From contig VBBA01000127.1 of NCBI GenBank assembly GCA_005888675.1, forward strand, positions 1 to 8,061: a stretch of 8,061 bases of DNA. The letters are read 5' to 3'. The position numbers were made by a program, and so were the translations under genes. The DNA comes from Candidatus Bathyarchaeota archaeon. Lineage in GTDB: Archaea; Thermoproteota; Bathyarchaeia; 40CM-2-53-6. Below, in pieces: positions 1 through 6,901 of the stretch. The notes beneath the pieces were generated by a model. The model worked only from the letters and a program-made list of their open reading frames with translations. It had not been told where the DNA came from and did not search any database. Position 1 is the stretch's first letter. Every line of letters begins with the position of its first letter.

Positions 1-420
1 ATCCTTGCTTGGGGCGCAATGTCCCTCACTGTTCAGAACAATGCCAAGGTAGTAATCCAAGACAAGAATTTTGCACCCGAAATAATTCCTGTCGGTTCAG
101 TCTGCCCAGTCTACGGCGCGTCCGTGTACAGTGTCTCAAATAGCACTATCACAAACTTGTCATGGCCGCAGATAATCGAGCCGGGAACCGTAAGCTTACT
201 CTTCTGTCTCGAAAATGTGGGTGCCTCAACATCGGCGATCTTCACACAAGGCACGGTAAATCCATTACCTTCGCCTGGCACTCTCACAGTTACGCCAGCA
301 GGCAGTGTGCCCATTCTTGCTACCGGTGTAACGGCGATTACGGTGTCACTCACAGCATCGACAGGCGTTCCTGCATCAATCACCGGTACTAATTACTCGT
401 TCAGTCTGACGATTGCCTAG
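1..420 (+). CDS. Small secreted beta-rich protein, pilin-like, 5' end missing
   Basis: The reading frame is open from the first base to a TAG at 418-420, so the gene probably begins before the window. An in-frame ATG at 19 exists, but the codons before it read ILAWGA, which looks like the end of a hydrophobic N-terminal helix; ATG 19 is probably internal. The visible 139 residues are rich in Ser, Thr, Val and Ile in an alternating pattern typical of beta sandwiches, with two cysteines (CPVYG and LFCLEN) that could form a disulfide. This layout (one N-terminal helix, then a beta-rich outer domain) resembles archaeal pilin-like or archaellin-like proteins and the gene at 7097, but I recognise no family motif. 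The processing-site region is outside the window, so pilin status is inference. The next gene overlaps it by 8 bp, suggesting co-transcription and translational coupling. Confidence 0.6.
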   Translation: MLAWGAMSLTVQNNAKVVIQDKNFAPEIIPVGSVCPVYGASVYSVSNSTITNLSWPQIIEPGTVSLLFCLENVGASTSAIFTQGTVNPLPSPGTLTVTPAGSVPILATGVTAITVSLTASTGVPASITGTNYSFSLTIA

Positions 421-2605
421 GGTTCGTTTTTTCGTGCGAGCCCTTGCCGCGCTCTCAGTACTCTTGATTACGCTCGTCACGTCATCAGCCGTCGCCGGCA
501 ATACACCGCTAAACATTACGAACACTGCTACCGTCCGAGCCTCTGCCACCTTAAGCTACATTGTCGTAATAGTTATGGAGAATCATCCTTTCAATTATAG
601 TAGCTCTCATCTAGACGGAATCATCGGAAACCCTGGGGCTCCTTTCATCAACAAGTTGGCCTTGAATTACAGTCTAAGTAACAATTACTGGGCTCTAACA
701 AACGGGAGCATCGCCAATTACATGGCCCTGACCAGTGCGAACCTAACCTTCGCAAACAGCAATTGCATGGTACCCAGTACGATCTGTTCTACAGATTCAC
801 TCAACATTGTAGATAGGATTCAGGCCTCAGGCAGAACATGGAAGGCGTACATGGAAGACTATTCAGGCGGCTGCAACGGAGTCGGTGGTGCACTATACGC
901 GGCCCGCCACAACCCGTTCGTATTCTATTCTGACATAAGGAATAATGCATCGAGATGCTCGGATATCGTCTCGGCAAATCCGGGGCATTCGGGTCTTCCG
1001 GATAACCAGTTCGTGACCGATCTTAACTCGACCGTGACTGCTTCCAACTTCATGTGGCTGACTCCGAACGTCTGTAACGACATGCACGATTGCACGGTTT
1101 CCACCGGCGATAATTATCTCTCCCGGCTGGTCCCTCAAGTCTTGAACAGTACTATTTTCAGGACTCAGGGTGCTGCGCTTTTCATAACCTTCGACGAGCC
1201 CGGCACCTGCAGCTATACTGTTTGTAGAGTGACCGGGATCTGGGCAGGGCCTTCTGTCAAACGGAATTATGCTTCCAGTGTACGGTATGATCATTACTCT
1301 GTCCCAGCAACTCTCGAGAGCATCTGGAACCTTCCTGCACTAACATCACATGATAATCTGGCTTTCGCAATGGACGAGTTCTTCCTCGACCATAATTCGA
1401 TTACTTCCTCTCCCGGTCCGACAATTGGTTGGGGTGGACCTGGAATCAATTCAACCGTTCAGTATGGAGGCTTTGGGGCAGGAACAGCTCCTTTGAACTG
1501 GCCTGATAGTAAAGTGCTGCCGGGACAGAAGGCGAGCGATTTTGAATTGGAGGCCCAGCAAGTTTCTGGACTGGGTTATAATCTCATACGGTTGAGCATC
1601 GCTCCCGCTTGTAACCGTCCAAACCTCTCCACAATATTTGGTGGGTATAACGCGACTCAACTCGCTTTGGCGTTGAAGATCGCGTTGTACTACAATCTCT
1701 GGATAGACGTGGACTATCATGCTTACCATGACATGCAGAATAGTACAATCGCGGCTTGCTGGCTAAACTTTTGGAAACCAATCGTCCAACAGTTCAGCAA
1801 TAGCTATCCGAAAATTCTCTGGGAACCATTGAATGAACCACTAATCCCGCCATTCGATCAAACCGCTGTAAATGTTGAGTCAAGCTACTATCAGCTATGG
1901 ATCAACCAAGCACGAGCACTAGGCGACACTCATTCTGTAATTGTTCAAAATCTCTGCAGTCAAATCTGTACGCTAGGAAATTGGACCCTAGCATTTCCGA
2001 ATGTTACCGATACTCAGAACAAAGTCTACATCAGCATCCACAGATCATTCAGTTATGCTTACTACTGGCAGACATGGGACAACGCAACAGCCGACAGTGA
2101 GGCCTTAAGATTCTATAATTTCGAATTGCAAGGCTCAATGAAGACTGGCTGGCCCGTATTAGTGTCGGAGTTCTGGACGGGCAGCCAGACGAACGGGACT
2201 ACGACGTGTCCAGACCTTGTACAGCTTGGCTCGGCAGGCTACTGCAAGACGCAGCTGGAATGGGTTAACAAATTCGTATACTACATGGACCATAATACTC
2301 CAGCTAGGATTGGATGGCAGGGATGGACGATCGGCGACTGGACAGACAATTACGGCTGCACAATACTAGGAGCGCTCTCACCAACCGGTTGTCCGGGCAA
2401 ATCGACAGTTCCAGGTTGGGGATACTCTGGTCTCACCCACCTTCCCTTACCGAGTCCGATCACAGCACCCATGATGAGCGCGGTAGCGACTAGTGTGGCA
2501 ATAACTAACAGGGTCGTGGATCCGGCTTTCAACGCTTTGGTCACGACTACGATGACTCAGGTCTCGATGCCCTCTGGAAGAAGGGGGAAACCGACACTCA
2601 ACTAG
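413..2605 (+). CDS. Exported phosphoesterase-GH5 glycoside hydrolase fusion protein
   Basis: A 730-residue protein. Residues 7-28 form a signal peptide with a likely cut after AVA (26-28). Residues 48-325 match the phosphoesterase family PF04185 (acid phosphatase/phospholipase C-like): MENHPF at 55-60, GSIANY at 98-103 with S99 at the nucleophile position, GDNYLSRLVP at 232-241, ITFDEPG at 258-264 and DHYS at 293-296. Residues 340-675 look like a GH5 cellulase-type barrel: DVDYHAY at 432-438, WEPLNEP at 470-476 with acid/base E475, H543, PVLVSEFW at 581-588 with nucleophile E586, and WQGW at 635-638. The expected substrates are phosphate esters for the first half and beta-glucans or related polysaccharides for the second; the exact substrate cannot be read from sequence. 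An in-frame TGA at 407 limits the start to TTG 413 or GTG 434, and GTG 434 still leaves a good signal peptide. The last 55 residues match nothing I recognise. Confidence 0.87.
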   Translation: MPRVRFFVRALAALSVLLITLVTSSAVAGNTPLNITNTATVRASATLSYIVVIVMENHPFNYSSSHLDGIIGNPGAPFINKLALNYSLSNNYWALTNGSIANYMALTSANLTFANSNCMVPSTICSTDSLNIVDRIQASGRTWKAYMEDYSGGCNGVGGALYAARHNPFVFYSDIRNNASRCSDIVSANPGHSGLPDNQFVTDLNSTVTASNFMWLTPNVCNDMHDCTVSTGDNYLSRLVPQVLNSTIFRTQGAALFITFDEPGTCSYTVCRVTGIWAGPSVKRNYASSVRYDHYSVPATLESIWNLPALTSHDNLAFAMDEFFLDHNSITSSPGPTIGWGGPGINSTVQYGGFGAGTAPLNWPDSKVLPGQKASDFELEAQQVSGLGYNLIRLSIAPACNRPNLSTIFGGYNATQLALALKIALYYNLWIDVDYHAYHDMQNSTIAACWLNFWKPIVQQFSNSYPKILWEPLNEPLIPPFDQTAVNVESSYYQLWINQARALGDTHSVIVQNLCSQICTLGNWTLAFPNVTDTQNKVYISIHRSFSYAYYWQTWDNATADSEALRFYNFELQGSMKTGWPVLVSEFWTGSQTNGTTTCPDLVQLGSAGYCKTQLEWVNKFVYYMDHNTPARIGWQGWTIGDWTDNYGCTILGALSPTGCPGKSTVPGWGYSGLTHLPLPSPITAPMMSAVATSVAITNRVVDPAFNALVTTTMTQVSMPSGRRGKPTLN

Positions 2606-2635
2606 TTTCTAAGGAATATTTTGTCGTGGCTTAGT

Positions 2636-2672
2636 GAATCAGGTGTTTAGTTTCCTTCGATTATCCTGATTC
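2636..2672. terminator. Stem-loop between convergent genes, possible shared terminator
   Basis: GAATCAGG at 2636-2643 and its exact reverse complement CCTGATTC at 2665-2672 form an 8-bp stem around a 21-nt loop. It lies 30 nt after the stop at 2605 and its right arm touches the stop codon of the opposing gene (2672-2674 on the minus strand). The loop and right flank are pyrimidine-rich on the plus strand. The position fits a two-way transcript end, but archaeal termination depends mainly on T-runs, so the hairpin may act in 3'-end stability instead. Confidence 0.4.
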
Positions 2673-3064
2673 TAGGCTTCTTGTTTCTCCAAATCTCGCT
2701 GAAGGTCATCGCTTACATTTTCGGGGGGTTTGCGGAGTACTTTTTTCTCCATTCTTGCAAGTTCTCCAGTCTCCATGATAACTACTGGTTTCTTGGGCAG
2801 AGGCTCGGTTTTTGTTTGGGCTATAGCACCATTGACAAACAGGAGGGTCCCTGCGGCGGATACGCCGATTAGTAGAGAGTCTAGTTGCCCGTTGATGAGA
2901 AAGGCTAGCATCGGGGCTTTTCCAGCAATCCATACTTGCATCCAGTAGTTGCTCAGGTATTCGTTGCTGATGATCGCTAAGAGGAAGGCTATGACTATGA
3001 ACTGGACGAGGATGATTAGGTACATGGTTCGGAGGGATCGGTTGTTGATAGTGCGAATGGTCAT
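2672..3064 (-). CDS. Small membrane protein with two membrane spans, unknown function
   Basis: A 130-residue protein that I do not recognise. Residues 14-33 are a strong hydrophobic helix following an Arg-rich start (R4, R9, R12). A second hydrophobic stretch covers about 62-81. The 28 residues between them contain aromatic side chains (NYWMQVW) and may lie along the membrane. The tail from 84 onward is charged, with many Lys, Arg and Glu, and is probably an alpha-helical cytoplasmic segment. The charge pattern predicts both ends inside. The start is ATG at 3062-3064, with GGAG 8 nt upstream as a plausible ribosome binding site. The gene converges with the phosphoesterase-GH5 gene and diverges from the alpha/beta hydrolase, with a 141-bp shared upstream region. 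No catalytic motif or metal site is visible. Confidence 0.62.
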   Translation of the reverse strand: MTIRTINNRSLRTMYLIILVQFIVIAFLLAIISNEYLSNYWMQVWIAGKAPMLAFLINGQLDSLLIGVSAAGTLLFVNGAIAQTKTEPLPKKPVVIMETGELARMEKKVLRKPPENVSDDLQRDLEKQEA

Positions 3065-3152
3065 GGCCTAGGCTCCAGATTAGTGCACGGATTCTCTTTA
3101 ACAGATCTGTGTAGTCACTACTCTCGCGTGGAGTTCCAATCCTGCCTTTTGA

Positions 3153-3165
3153 TGCGGATTCCGCA
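3153..3165. promoter_or_regulatory. 13-bp palindrome between divergent genes, candidate operator
   Basis: TGCGGATTCCGCA is a perfect palindrome with arms of 6 bp and one central base. It lies in the 141-bp space between two divergent starts (3064 minus and 3206 plus), 40 nt before the latter. A run of six T follows nearby. The site could be bound by a dimeric regulator. As RNA it could only fold with a 5-bp stem and 3-nt loop. No TATA box that I can defend is visible on either side. Confidence 0.3.
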
Positions 3166-3205
3166 ATCTTTTTTCTTGACGGTCTAATGGTTTGGGACGC
3201 GATCT

Positions 3206-3979
3206 ATGTCCAGGACGAGGCCGATTGAGGGATGGGCTGTGAATAGAGGTCTCCGTATGCATTACCTTGACAGTAATCCTGTCGGGAGTCAGGGGCTAAC
3301 TCCATTGGTCTATGTTCCGGGTGCTCTGAATGCCGCGGATGGGTTGCTTCCTGAGATGGAGGCCTTGGCGCCTCGTCGATGCGTCTCAATGGCTTTGAGA
3401 GGTCGAGGTAAGAGTGATGCTCCCATGTCTGGTTATACTTTTGAAGAGAACGTGTCTGATGTGGAGGCGGTGGTGGATAGTCTTCGTTTGAAGGGTTTCT
3501 GTTTGATGGGCTGGTCGCTAGGAGTTCCGCATGTTATACGATATGCTGCGTGTCATCTTGACAAGGTCGTGGGTCTTATTTTGCTGGATTATCCTGCGAG
3601 ATATCCTCGGTTTACAAAGGAATGGATGGAGGGGATATTGGCGGACCCGGTTTTTCAAAAGCTAGCGCCGGCTCATGCGGTAAGAGGTATTCAGAGGGAT
3701 TCGATGGAGATTTCTTTGTGGAATGATTTGGAGAGGATTGATTGTCCTGTGCTCGTCGTTGGTGGGAGTATTGCGGCTGGCAGGGAAGCGCCTACTGGTT
3801 CATTGTTGAAACCGGAGCATATTGAGTTGTATGAGGAGAATCTTCGTGATGTCCAGATTGTTGTCTTGGAGGGTGCTGGTCACAATGTTTCCCAGCCGGA
3901 TTTCAACGCGTTTGTCGAGGTCTTGAAGGGTTTCCTCACTGGATTGGATGGGATGAGGGTCTTGGATGTTGGATTGTGA
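3206..3979 (+). CDS. Alpha/beta hydrolase, cytoplasmic, substrate unknown
   Basis: A 257-residue protein with the alpha/beta hydrolase fold (Abhydrolase family, such as PF00561/PF12697). Seen in order: first strands at about 8-22 (GLRMHYLD), the oxyanion turn VPGAL at 37-41, RGRGKSD at 65-71, the nucleophile elbow GWSLG at 102-106 with S104, and the histidine loop GAGHN at 223-227 with H226. The usual catalytic Asp after strand 7 is not clear: after PVLVVGG (181-187) comes SIAAGREAPTG, with no HGxxD motif. D128 in LLDYP, after strand 6, is a possible substitute, as in LinB-type haloalkane dehalogenases. There is no signal peptide or membrane span, so it should be cytoplasmic. Candidate activities are esterase, lipase or lactonase; the cap region (129-170) is short. 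No Shine-Dalgarno precedes the ATG, which is compatible with a leaderless transcript. Confidence 0.85.
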   Translation: MSRTRPIEGWAVNRGLRMHYLDSNPVGSQGLTPLVYVPGALNAADGLLPEMEALAPRRCVSMALRGRGKSDAPMSGYTFEENVSDVEAVVDSLRLKGFCLMGWSLGVPHVIRYAACHLDKVVGLILLDYPARYPRFTKEWMEGILADPVFQKLAPAHAVRGIQRDSMEISLWNDLERIDCPVLVVGGSIAAGREAPTGSLLKPEHIELYEENLRDVQIVVLEGAGHNVSQPDFNAFVEVLKGFLTGLDGMRVLDVGL

Positions 3980-4034
3980 TGGGTTGTGAGTTTGATAGGG
4001 CCCACGGCTGCTGGGAATCAGTGTCTCGGGAATA

Positions 4035-4057
4035 TTTTTGATATTGCTCCCTTTTTT
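4035..4057 (+). terminator. Two T-runs after the alpha/beta hydrolase, archaeal-type terminator
   Basis: T5 at 4035-4039 and T6 at 4052-4057 lie 56-78 nt after the stop of the hydrolase gene, with no strong hairpin before them. Archaeal RNA polymerase ends transcripts at such U-rich tracts. The rest of 3980-4262 holds no convincing gene. Confidence 0.4.
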
Positions 4058-4262
4058 CTTGGATGCGATGTGATTAGCGATTGTTTCCTGACATGCTTAC
4101 CTAACGAGCGTAGATGGTCTTTGCCTTGTCAGCACTAGAGATTGACATTTGCATGAGGGGCTGGCCGTTTTCAAGGGGTTTTCCAGGGGATTTCAGGGGG
4201 TCTTTTAACGAGGGAGTGTCGGATTCCCGACGAGCAAAACGGGGTCTGGATGAAGGAGTTGG

Positions 4263-5270
4263 TCATTTGCTGATGTTCGAGGAGAGCGGTCTTAGTCTGT
4301 TACTGTTTTCAGAATGCGGGGCAAGGTTTTCTGTGCGATTGGATTCGGGTATTTCACGTCTGTTGATCCGGCGTAAGGCTAGGTAGAAGCTGAATGCGAA
4401 GGCCAAAGTGGGTATTATCGTCAGGAGTTGGATGATCTCGTATTGGTATCGCATTTCTTGAAGGGAAGAGAGATCAAGTGTTATTGAGGAGCGTATCTCA
4501 AATCCTTGCAAGACTAGCGCCGTCATCAATATTGTAAGAGTGAGGAAAGTAATGTACGAGATCGACAAGATGATCCGGCCGGTTTTTCGGTGTAGGGCAT
4601 AGGTCAGGAATACTATGCCGAGTCCGGCAAGTGCGGCGGCCATCATGCGGGCTATGTAGGATATGAGGTGTGGGTTGACTGTCGAGCTTGTCGTGTTGCC
4701 GTAGGTGATCGTTCCATTTGGAATCTGCGACAGCACTAGTGTAGCTCCGAACAATATCTTTCCAGTTGTGATTGTTACGATTGAGATGATGAAGAACAGT
4801 ACGCTCAGGATTGTATTCCTGGAGTGTGCTCGGCCGAAGCTGTCGCGTCCAATGACGATTAGGAGTCCGCCGACGATGCCGACAAGATCGGCGATAGCAA
4901 TGAGAAGTCCCAGAAGGAAGTTCAGGATCGATGCTGCGATTAGTGTTGCGATCGCTGTATAGCTTATTGTCAGAAGTACGAGTCCTTTTCTTGTATGGCT
5001 TGTATCTAGCTTCCTCTTCGTCTCCTCCATTTCACGCATCGTATCAGGCATGGTTTGCGTGAAGATCGGCTGATGTTGAACCGGAGGCGAGGTTGGTTGA
5101 GATTGGAACACAATAGAGGAAGGAACTGCTGGAGGAAGGAGGCCAGTGATGGATGGTGGAGAGTATTGTCGTGTTGGAGTTGATAGTAGTTTTGCGCCGC
5201 ATTTCCAGCAGACTGTCAACGTTGGAGGATTACCGCTCCCGCAATTGGGGCAAATGGGTCTATCGGACAA
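4263..5270 (-). CDS. Zinc-ribbon membrane protein with about six membrane spans
   Basis: A 335-residue protein. The N-terminus is a double-CxxC zinc ribbon: CPNC at 7-10 and CWKC at 21-24. Then comes a Pro/Gln/Ser-rich flexible linker (about 30-75), a short charged segment (MREMEETKRKLDT, 78-90) and roughly six hydrophobic spans near 96-118, 119-141, 153-180, 202-226, 232-255 and 279-299. The tail (300-335) is polar, rich in Arg, Asn and Ser. The loop at 184-200 (NGTITYGNTTSSTVNP) contains N-glycosylation-type sequons and is likely outside. Such zinc-ribbon plus multi-span proteins are common in archaea and mostly have no known function; a role in protein-protein contacts at the membrane is inference. 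The start is TTG at 5268-5270: an in-frame TGA sits three codons upstream, and any later start would lose the zinc ribbon. Confidence 0.72.
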   Translation of the reverse strand: MSDRPICPNCGSGNPPTLTVCWKCGAKLLSTPTRQYSPPSITGLLPPAVPSSIVFQSQPTSPPVQHQPIFTQTMPDTMREMEETKRKLDTSHTRKGLVLLTISYTAIATLIAASILNFLLGLLIAIADLVGIVGGLLIVIGRDSFGRAHSRNTILSVLFFIISIVTITTGKILFGATLVLSQIPNGTITYGNTTSSTVNPHLISYIARMMAAALAGLGIVFLTYALHRKTGRIILSISYITFLTLTILMTALVLQGFEIRSSITLDLSSLQEMRYQYEIIQLLTIIPTLAFAFSFYLALRRINRREIPESNRTENLAPHSENSNRLRPLSSNISK

Positions 5271-5515
5271 TCCTAGTCAACTCGGTCGATAGGCTGAGGA
5301 TTAATCGTTTTAGGCCCTAGCATTGGAGGAGTTGTGTATTCCAAATTAGCGCTAGTCTAGGCTGATTCTCGCTTCGTCTGAGTAGTGTCAGCTAACGTGA
5401 CGGTCGATAACAAGAATAACGGAATAGTTCACGGGAGCATTGTCTTTCGGAGGCTCAAAGAACGCACCTAAGAGGGTGAATTGTACCTCGGGATAGAATA
5501 AGATAGCATAGATTT
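5271..5515. other. Divergent intergenic region, presumed to hold two promoters
   Basis: This 245-bp stretch separates the zinc-ribbon gene (minus) from the cysteine-repeat gene (plus) and must carry both promoters. An AT-rich block lies directly before the plus start (about 5491-5515), and a TAAAACGATTAAT-like block lies about 30-42 nt before the minus start. Neither is a clear TATA box. I find no open frame of note, no RNA gene and no strong hairpin here. Confidence 0.35.
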
Positions 5516-6760
5516 ATGCAGATATCTATGGCTCAATACGTCTACTGCTTAAGGTGTGCTGTTCTGAGTGAGACTCAGCCTGTCTTGCAGACTGAGCAAT
5601 CGCAAAAAACGTTCTGGACCAAAAAGAAGAAGCTGGCCGTGGTTCTCGCGGTCATTCTGATAGTCGCAGTAGTTCTACTGCTATTGTTGGGCCTCCGCCC
5701 GACCAATCAGGTTTCTTCCTCAATTGTAAACTGTACGAACGGGGCGAATAACTATCCGAGATGTGACTCCTGTCCATCTGGAAAGACACTTGCAAGTAAT
5801 AATTGTGTTAGCAACTGTACAAACAGTGCGACGAATCCTCCTAGTTGTACTGCGTTCAATCCATGTTCCAATGGTGCCGCGAATCCGCCAGGTTGTAACA
5901 TTTTCAATGCATGTTCGAACGGAGCGAACAATCCGCCGGGTTGCAGTGTATTCAATCCCTGTACTAACGGGGCCACAAATCCACCGGGCTGCAACGTTTT
6001 CAATCCGTGTGTAAATGGAGCAACAAATCCACCTGCTTGCACAACGTTTCCTGCCTGCTCGAATGGTGCCACCAATCCACCTACTTGTACTACATTTCCA
6101 AACTGTTCGAACGGCGCGACAAATCCACCTACCTGCAGTGAATTTCCACCTTGCTCAAATGGGGCGATGAACCCGCCAGCATGTAATGAATTTCCACCCT
6201 GTTCTAACGGCGCTACGAACCCACCAACATGTACTGTGATGCCAGCGTGCACGAACGGTGCAACCAACTATCCAGCTTGCACGGTTTTTTCAACCACTAC
6301 GAGTCTGGTTTGTAACCCAACAAGTATTGTCGCTCAACAACTATCTTCGACGGTTTGTACTGTTACGGTTTCTTCAACAGTGGCGGCTGCGCCTACTGGA
6401 ATTGTCTCTTTCACGGGATCTTCTGCTTGGTACAATTCGGGATCGTCTTGTGTTCTGATTCCGAATTCGGGTGGATATAGCTCGGCGTGCAAGATAACAG
6501 GAGTTAGTGTGAAAGACAATGTTGGGGACCTGGTTCTGAGGGGTGTCTATGCTGGTGATGCTTCTCATTTGACAAGTTCAGGACAGACCAATGTGACGGT
6601 TACGGATCCTTCTGATAGTCATTGTAACAGTCATGATAAACATGAATTGCGTGAGCACGAATCCCACGAGGATCGAGATTGCCACTTCAGGTCTCATCGT
6701 CATGATAACGATCGCGTTAGGGATTTAGACGATCAATCTGACGAGTCAGAGAACGAGTAG
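5516..6760 (+). CDS. Membrane-anchored cysteine-repeat surface protein with Ig-like domain and His-rich tail
   Basis: A 414-residue protein that I do not recognise as a whole. Its parts in order are: a short cytoplasmic head with one CxxC (YCLRC, 10-14); a Lys-rich patch (KKKK, 36-39) followed by one membrane span (about 40-60); a divergent Cys-rich unit (73-100); ten tandem 16-residue repeats (101-260) with consensus CSNGATNPPTCTxFPP; a beta domain at 261-363 that matches the bacterial Ig-like Big_3 pattern (TTTSLVCNPTSI at its start, GVYAGDASHLTSSG near its end); and a charged tail (364-414) rich in His, Asp, Glu and Arg. The positive patch inside the membrane span predicts that repeats, Ig domain and tail lie outside. 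Paired cysteines probably form disulfides. ATG 5528 is an alternative start, four codons later. The role may be adhesion, a rigid stalk or metal binding; this is inference. Confidence 0.75.
   Translation: MQISMAQYVYCLRCAVLSETQPVLQTEQSQKTFWTKKKKLAVVLAVILIVAVVLLLLLGLRPTNQVSSSIVNCTNGANNYPRCDSCPSGKTLASNNCVSNCTNSATNPPSCTAFNPCSNGAANPPGCNIFNACSNGANNPPGCSVFNPCTNGATNPPGCNVFNPCVNGATNPPACTTFPACSNGATNPPTCTTFPNCSNGATNPPTCSEFPPCSNGAMNPPACNEFPPCSNGATNPPTCTVMPACTNGATNYPACTVFSTTTSLVCNPTSIVAQQLSSTVCTVTVSSTVAAAPTGIVSFTGSSAWYNSGSSCVLIPNSGGYSSACKITGVSVKDNVGDLVLRGVYAGDASHLTSSGQTNVTVTDPSDSHCNSHDKHELREHESHEDRDCHFRSHRHDNDRVRDLDDQSDESENE
5816..6295 (+). repeat. Ten in-frame 48-bp tandem repeats coding a 16-residue Cys/Asn/Pro unit
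   Basis: Ten contiguous units with no length change code residues 101-260 of the surface protein. Each begins with Cys, has NGA at positions 3-5, NPP (NYP in the last) at 7-9 and a second Cys at 11. Units 1-4 continue with an FN motif and units 5-8 with FP, so there are two sub-types. Synonymous positions differ widely between units: the Pro-Pro codons appear as cctcct, ccgcca, ccgccg, ccaccg, ccacct and ccacca. The array is thus old and held at protein level. Confidence 0.9.
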
Positions 6761-6766
6761 TCGATA

Positions 6767-6772
6767 TTTTTT
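6767..6772 (+). terminator. T6 run after the cysteine-repeat gene
   Basis: Six consecutive T begin 7 nt after the stop codon at 6758-6760. No hairpin precedes them. This fits the U-tract ends of archaeal transcripts and would separate this gene from the pair at 7097. Confidence 0.4.
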
Positions 6773-6901
6773 CAGGAGTGAGGAGGACTCGCTTTCGAGT
6801 GGTTATGGAAGAAGTTGAGGAATTCAGTATTGTCGGCCATCAAAAATAGGGAGGAAGAGTTCTGCTGAGAAGACCCTGGAGACCCTGAGGGATTTTGAGA
6901 C

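Noticed and set aside
1451..1729. Minus-strand open frame of 92 codons inside the fusion gene
   Set aside because: It lies opposite the clearly coding GH5 domain and shows no domain features of its own.
4218..4231. GTCGG-ATTC-CCGAC hairpin after the zinc-ribbon gene as a terminator
   Set aside because: The stem is only 5 bp and no T-run follows on the minus strand, so chance is a good explanation.
4114..4386. Plus-strand open frame of 90 codons
   Set aside because: Its second half lies antisense to the end of the zinc-ribbon membrane gene, the composition is Arg/Gly/Ser-rich without any domain, and there is no ribosome binding site.
5752..6267. Minus-strand open frame of 171 codons with periodic GGFVAPFEQ-like units
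   Set aside because: It is the antisense image of the 48-bp repeats; periodicity of the real gene keeps the frame open. The plus frame has a membrane span, paired cysteines and an Ig-like domain.
5816..6295. Regular 48-bp repeats considered as a CRISPR array
   Set aside because: Units are contiguous without spacers, vary at synonymous sites and stay in frame within a longer coding gene.
6871..6887. Tandem AGACCCTG pair with 9-bp period
   Set aside because: Only two copies of 8 bp; too short to support an iteron or binding array.
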